Source: Bacillota bacterium (lineage in GTDB: Bacteria; Bacillota_I; Bacilli_A; ML615J-28; CAG-698). Taken from it: DNA of 49,610 bases. Both the position numbers and the translations under genes were made by a program. Below, in pieces: positions 48,344 to 49,610 of the stretch (position 1 is the first letter of the stretch; every line of letters begins with the position of its first letter). The notes beneath the pieces were generated by a model. The model was not told the DNA's origin and did no database searches. It was given only the letters and a program-made list of their open reading frames with translations. The stretch spans positions 1 to 49,610 of the forward strand of contig JAEZSA010000064.1 in the NCBI GenBank assembly GCA_023422115.1. Reading direction: 5' to 3'.

Positions 48344-49390
48344 TTATAAAAAACGATAGTCGATCTCTAGACTATCGTTTTTACTGATGATTATTTCCTT
48401 GTCTTCATTTACAAAGTAATACCTAACTTCTGACAAATTGACGATTTCGACTCTAATGTTACCGCGATATTTATCATATCTACTACGAATAATCAGGTTT
48501 GAATCTAAGTACAAAGCATCAAAACGCCCTCTTATTCTTCCCTCACGAGAATCAATGCTTATAATTTTAAATCCTCTTCTTTCTCCGATACCAATTGCTA
48601 ATTCACTTGTTCGACGTTTATTAGTAAATTCACGATAGATAAATTTTGTCATTCCTTCTTCAACAACTTGATGAATTGAAACAAAGTCGCCTTCATTAAA
48701 GTAAATTCTAATAATTAGTGTGTGTTCTTCTCCTAATGTTTCTTGTGCTCCCTTGATTACATAGGTTTTTCCATCTATTTCAATGATACCATCAAGACGA
48801 TAGATATCATCTTTTATATCCGTCTTATTATAATTCATGATATACTCAACAATCAATCCTTCATATAAAGGTGCCTTAATTACCATTTGATATTGATAAT
48901 CATCCCCTATGCTACTCTCTTCTGCTACTTCAACGATTTCATCATCTAGTAATTGTTTAATAGTATAAATATATTTATTTAGTTCTTGAGCAACACGATC
49001 AAGCTCTGTTTCTTCCGCTTGCCTTTTTGCTAGTTCAAGTAAACTGTACTCACCATTTACTCCACTTAATGTGGCTTCACTCAAACTCATATTATAAACC
49101 ATATTTGCTGCTGCTGCTATTTCAAATGCATAGGTTTCATCTACTGTTTCAAGCCCTGGTATTTCACTCGCCGGTTTAATGTTATCATTATTCCAAATAA
49201 AGTAGCCAATAAAAGCCAGTACTAATATAGTAAGTAAAGAAAATCCCCATTTGAAAGATGCCTTTTTTTGTCTTAAAGAGATCGTGTGATTGATTTTATA
49301 TTGCGCCTTAATATTTGCACTATAATCTACAATTTTTTTGCTATCTGCTTCGCTTTTTAAGTCATTAATAAATTTCTCATAGTTATTCAT
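48344..49390 (-). CDS. Putative anti-sigma factor (single-pass membrane protein)
   Basis: This 348-residue protein has a cytoplasmic N-terminus of about 45 residues, one membrane helix (about 47-66) and a large external domain with beta-rich segments such as YQYQMVIKAPLYEGLIVEYIMN. The start ATG 49390 lies inside the end of the upstream ECF sigma factor gene (8-nt overlap), with AGGTG upstream. This topology and overlap are typical of membrane anti-sigma factors. No zinc-binding HxxxCxxC motif is present in the N-terminus, so it is not a ZAS type. The external domain presumably senses an envelope signal. Confidence 0.65.
   Translation of the reverse strand: MNNYEKFINDLKSEADSKKIVDYSANIKAQYKINHTISLRQKKASFKWGFSLLTILVLAFIGYFIWNNDNIKPASEIPGLETVDETYAFEIAAAANMVYNMSLSEATLSGVNGEYSLLELAKRQAEETELDRVAQELNKYIYTIKQLLDDEIVEVAEESSIGDDYQYQMVIKAPLYEGLIVEYIMNYNKTDIKDDIYRLDGIIEIDGKTYVIKGAQETLGEEHTLIIRIYFNEGDFVSIHQVVEEGMTKFIYREFTNKRRTSELAIGIGERRGFKIISIDSREGRIRGRFDALYLDSNLIIRSRYDKYRGNIRVEIVNLSEVRYYFVNEDKEIIISKNDSLEIDYRFL
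48349..48382 (-). terminator. Terminator overlapping the anti-sigma gene end
   Basis: Perfect 13-bp arms (48349-48361 and 48370-48382) with an eight-base loop. Both arms lie within the last codons of the gene and are followed by TATAATTGG, with A/T-rich pairs at the stem base supplying the U run. Confidence 0.7.
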
Positions 49391-49610
49391 TTTCTTCACC
49401 TACCTTTCTTTTCATCTTCTTAACTGCATTATTATAAATCCACGTAATGGTTCCCAGTGGCTTATTCATAATTTGCGCGATTTCACGATGCTTTAATTCA
49501 TCGACAATATGCAACAAAAAAACCTCTAATTCTTCTTTCTCCAATGTTTCCATCACCAAATCTAATAAAGGTGTTTCTTGTTTTGGTGCTGCTTGAAAGG
49601 AGTTATCATG
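49383..49610 (-). CDS. ECF sigma factor, partial (sigma-70 region 4)
   Basis: The last 75 codons of a gene entering from the right edge. The translation includes LEVFLLHIVDELKHREIAQI, then MNKPLGTITWIYNNAVKKMK: the helix-turn-helix of sigma-70 region 4. It ends with TAA at 49383-49385, overlapping the anti-sigma-like gene. Regions 1-2 are outside the window, so subgroup and promoter specificity cannot be judged. Confidence 0.85.
   Translation of the reverse strand, partial: HDNSFQAAPKQETPLLDLVMETLEKEELEVFLLHIVDELKHREIAQIMNKPLGTITWIYNNAVKKMKRKVGEENE

Overview
This window is AT-rich (about one third G+C by eye) and comes from a low-GC Gram-positive-type bacterium. Supporting features are a Firmicute-style SUF operon with sufU (sufCDSUB), the tilS-hpt-ftsH-rqcP cluster, a small SRP RNA gene next to tadA, strong AGGAGG-type ribosome binding sites and TTGACA/TATAAT promoters. 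Several genes end in TGA (for example at 6617), so UGA is a stop and this is not a Mycoplasma/Spiroplasma-type code. A diaminopimelate decarboxylase gene and an LTA-synthase-like enzyme suggest a walled cell. A deep-branching Bacilli, Erysipelotrichia or walled Mollicutes relative is plausible, but this is inference. Almost all genes lie on the minus strand. No stretch longer than 300 bases lacks a gene.

Layout. 1-2.7 kb: lysA (cut by the window edge), dus, SRP RNA, tadA, tdk. 2.9-3.2 kb: rpmE on the plus strand. 3.2-8.75 kb: acyl-ACP thioesterase, then a six-gene operon (two YcxB-like membrane proteins, a small membrane protein, an RluA-type pseudouridine synthase, DUF2207, LemA). 8.9-13.6 kb: M55 D-aminopeptidase, an aspartase-fold protein that has lost its catalytic loop, glyA, a GDPD phosphodiesterase and a pyrE-like gene. 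13.7-18.3 kb: a 1524-residue receiver/PAS/GGDEF/EAL protein. 18.5-20.45 kb: a BspA/InlB-repeat lipoprotein behind a leader with interleaved inverted repeats and a terminator, then tRNA-Gln and tRNA-Tyr.

20.5-28.1 kb: a ZnuA-like lipoprotein, an unknown membrane protein, an SGNH hydrolase, lysS, a YcxB-like protein with an acidic partner, hslO, an M42 peptidase and maf. 28.1-34.8 kb: BadF-type sugar kinase with a GH4 glycosidase, then the rqcP/ftsH/hpt/tilS operon. 34.9-41.5 kb is an envelope region: an LTA-synthase-like enzyme in one operon with a membrane protein and a degenerate ABC ATPase, then a DUF4358 lipoprotein, an MBOAT acyltransferase and a DHHW protein. 41.6-47.6 kb: apbE-sufCDSUB. 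47.7-49.6 kb: a coiled-coil membrane protein and an anti-sigma-like gene overlapping the end of an ECF sigma factor.

The least ordinary items are the leader RNA at about 20,012-20,122, the pseudo-ABC ATPase operon with the LTA-synthase-like enzyme, the aspartase-like pseudoenzyme and the large c-di-GMP protein with degenerate receiver and first GGDEF domains. None of the functional claims could be tested by database search here.
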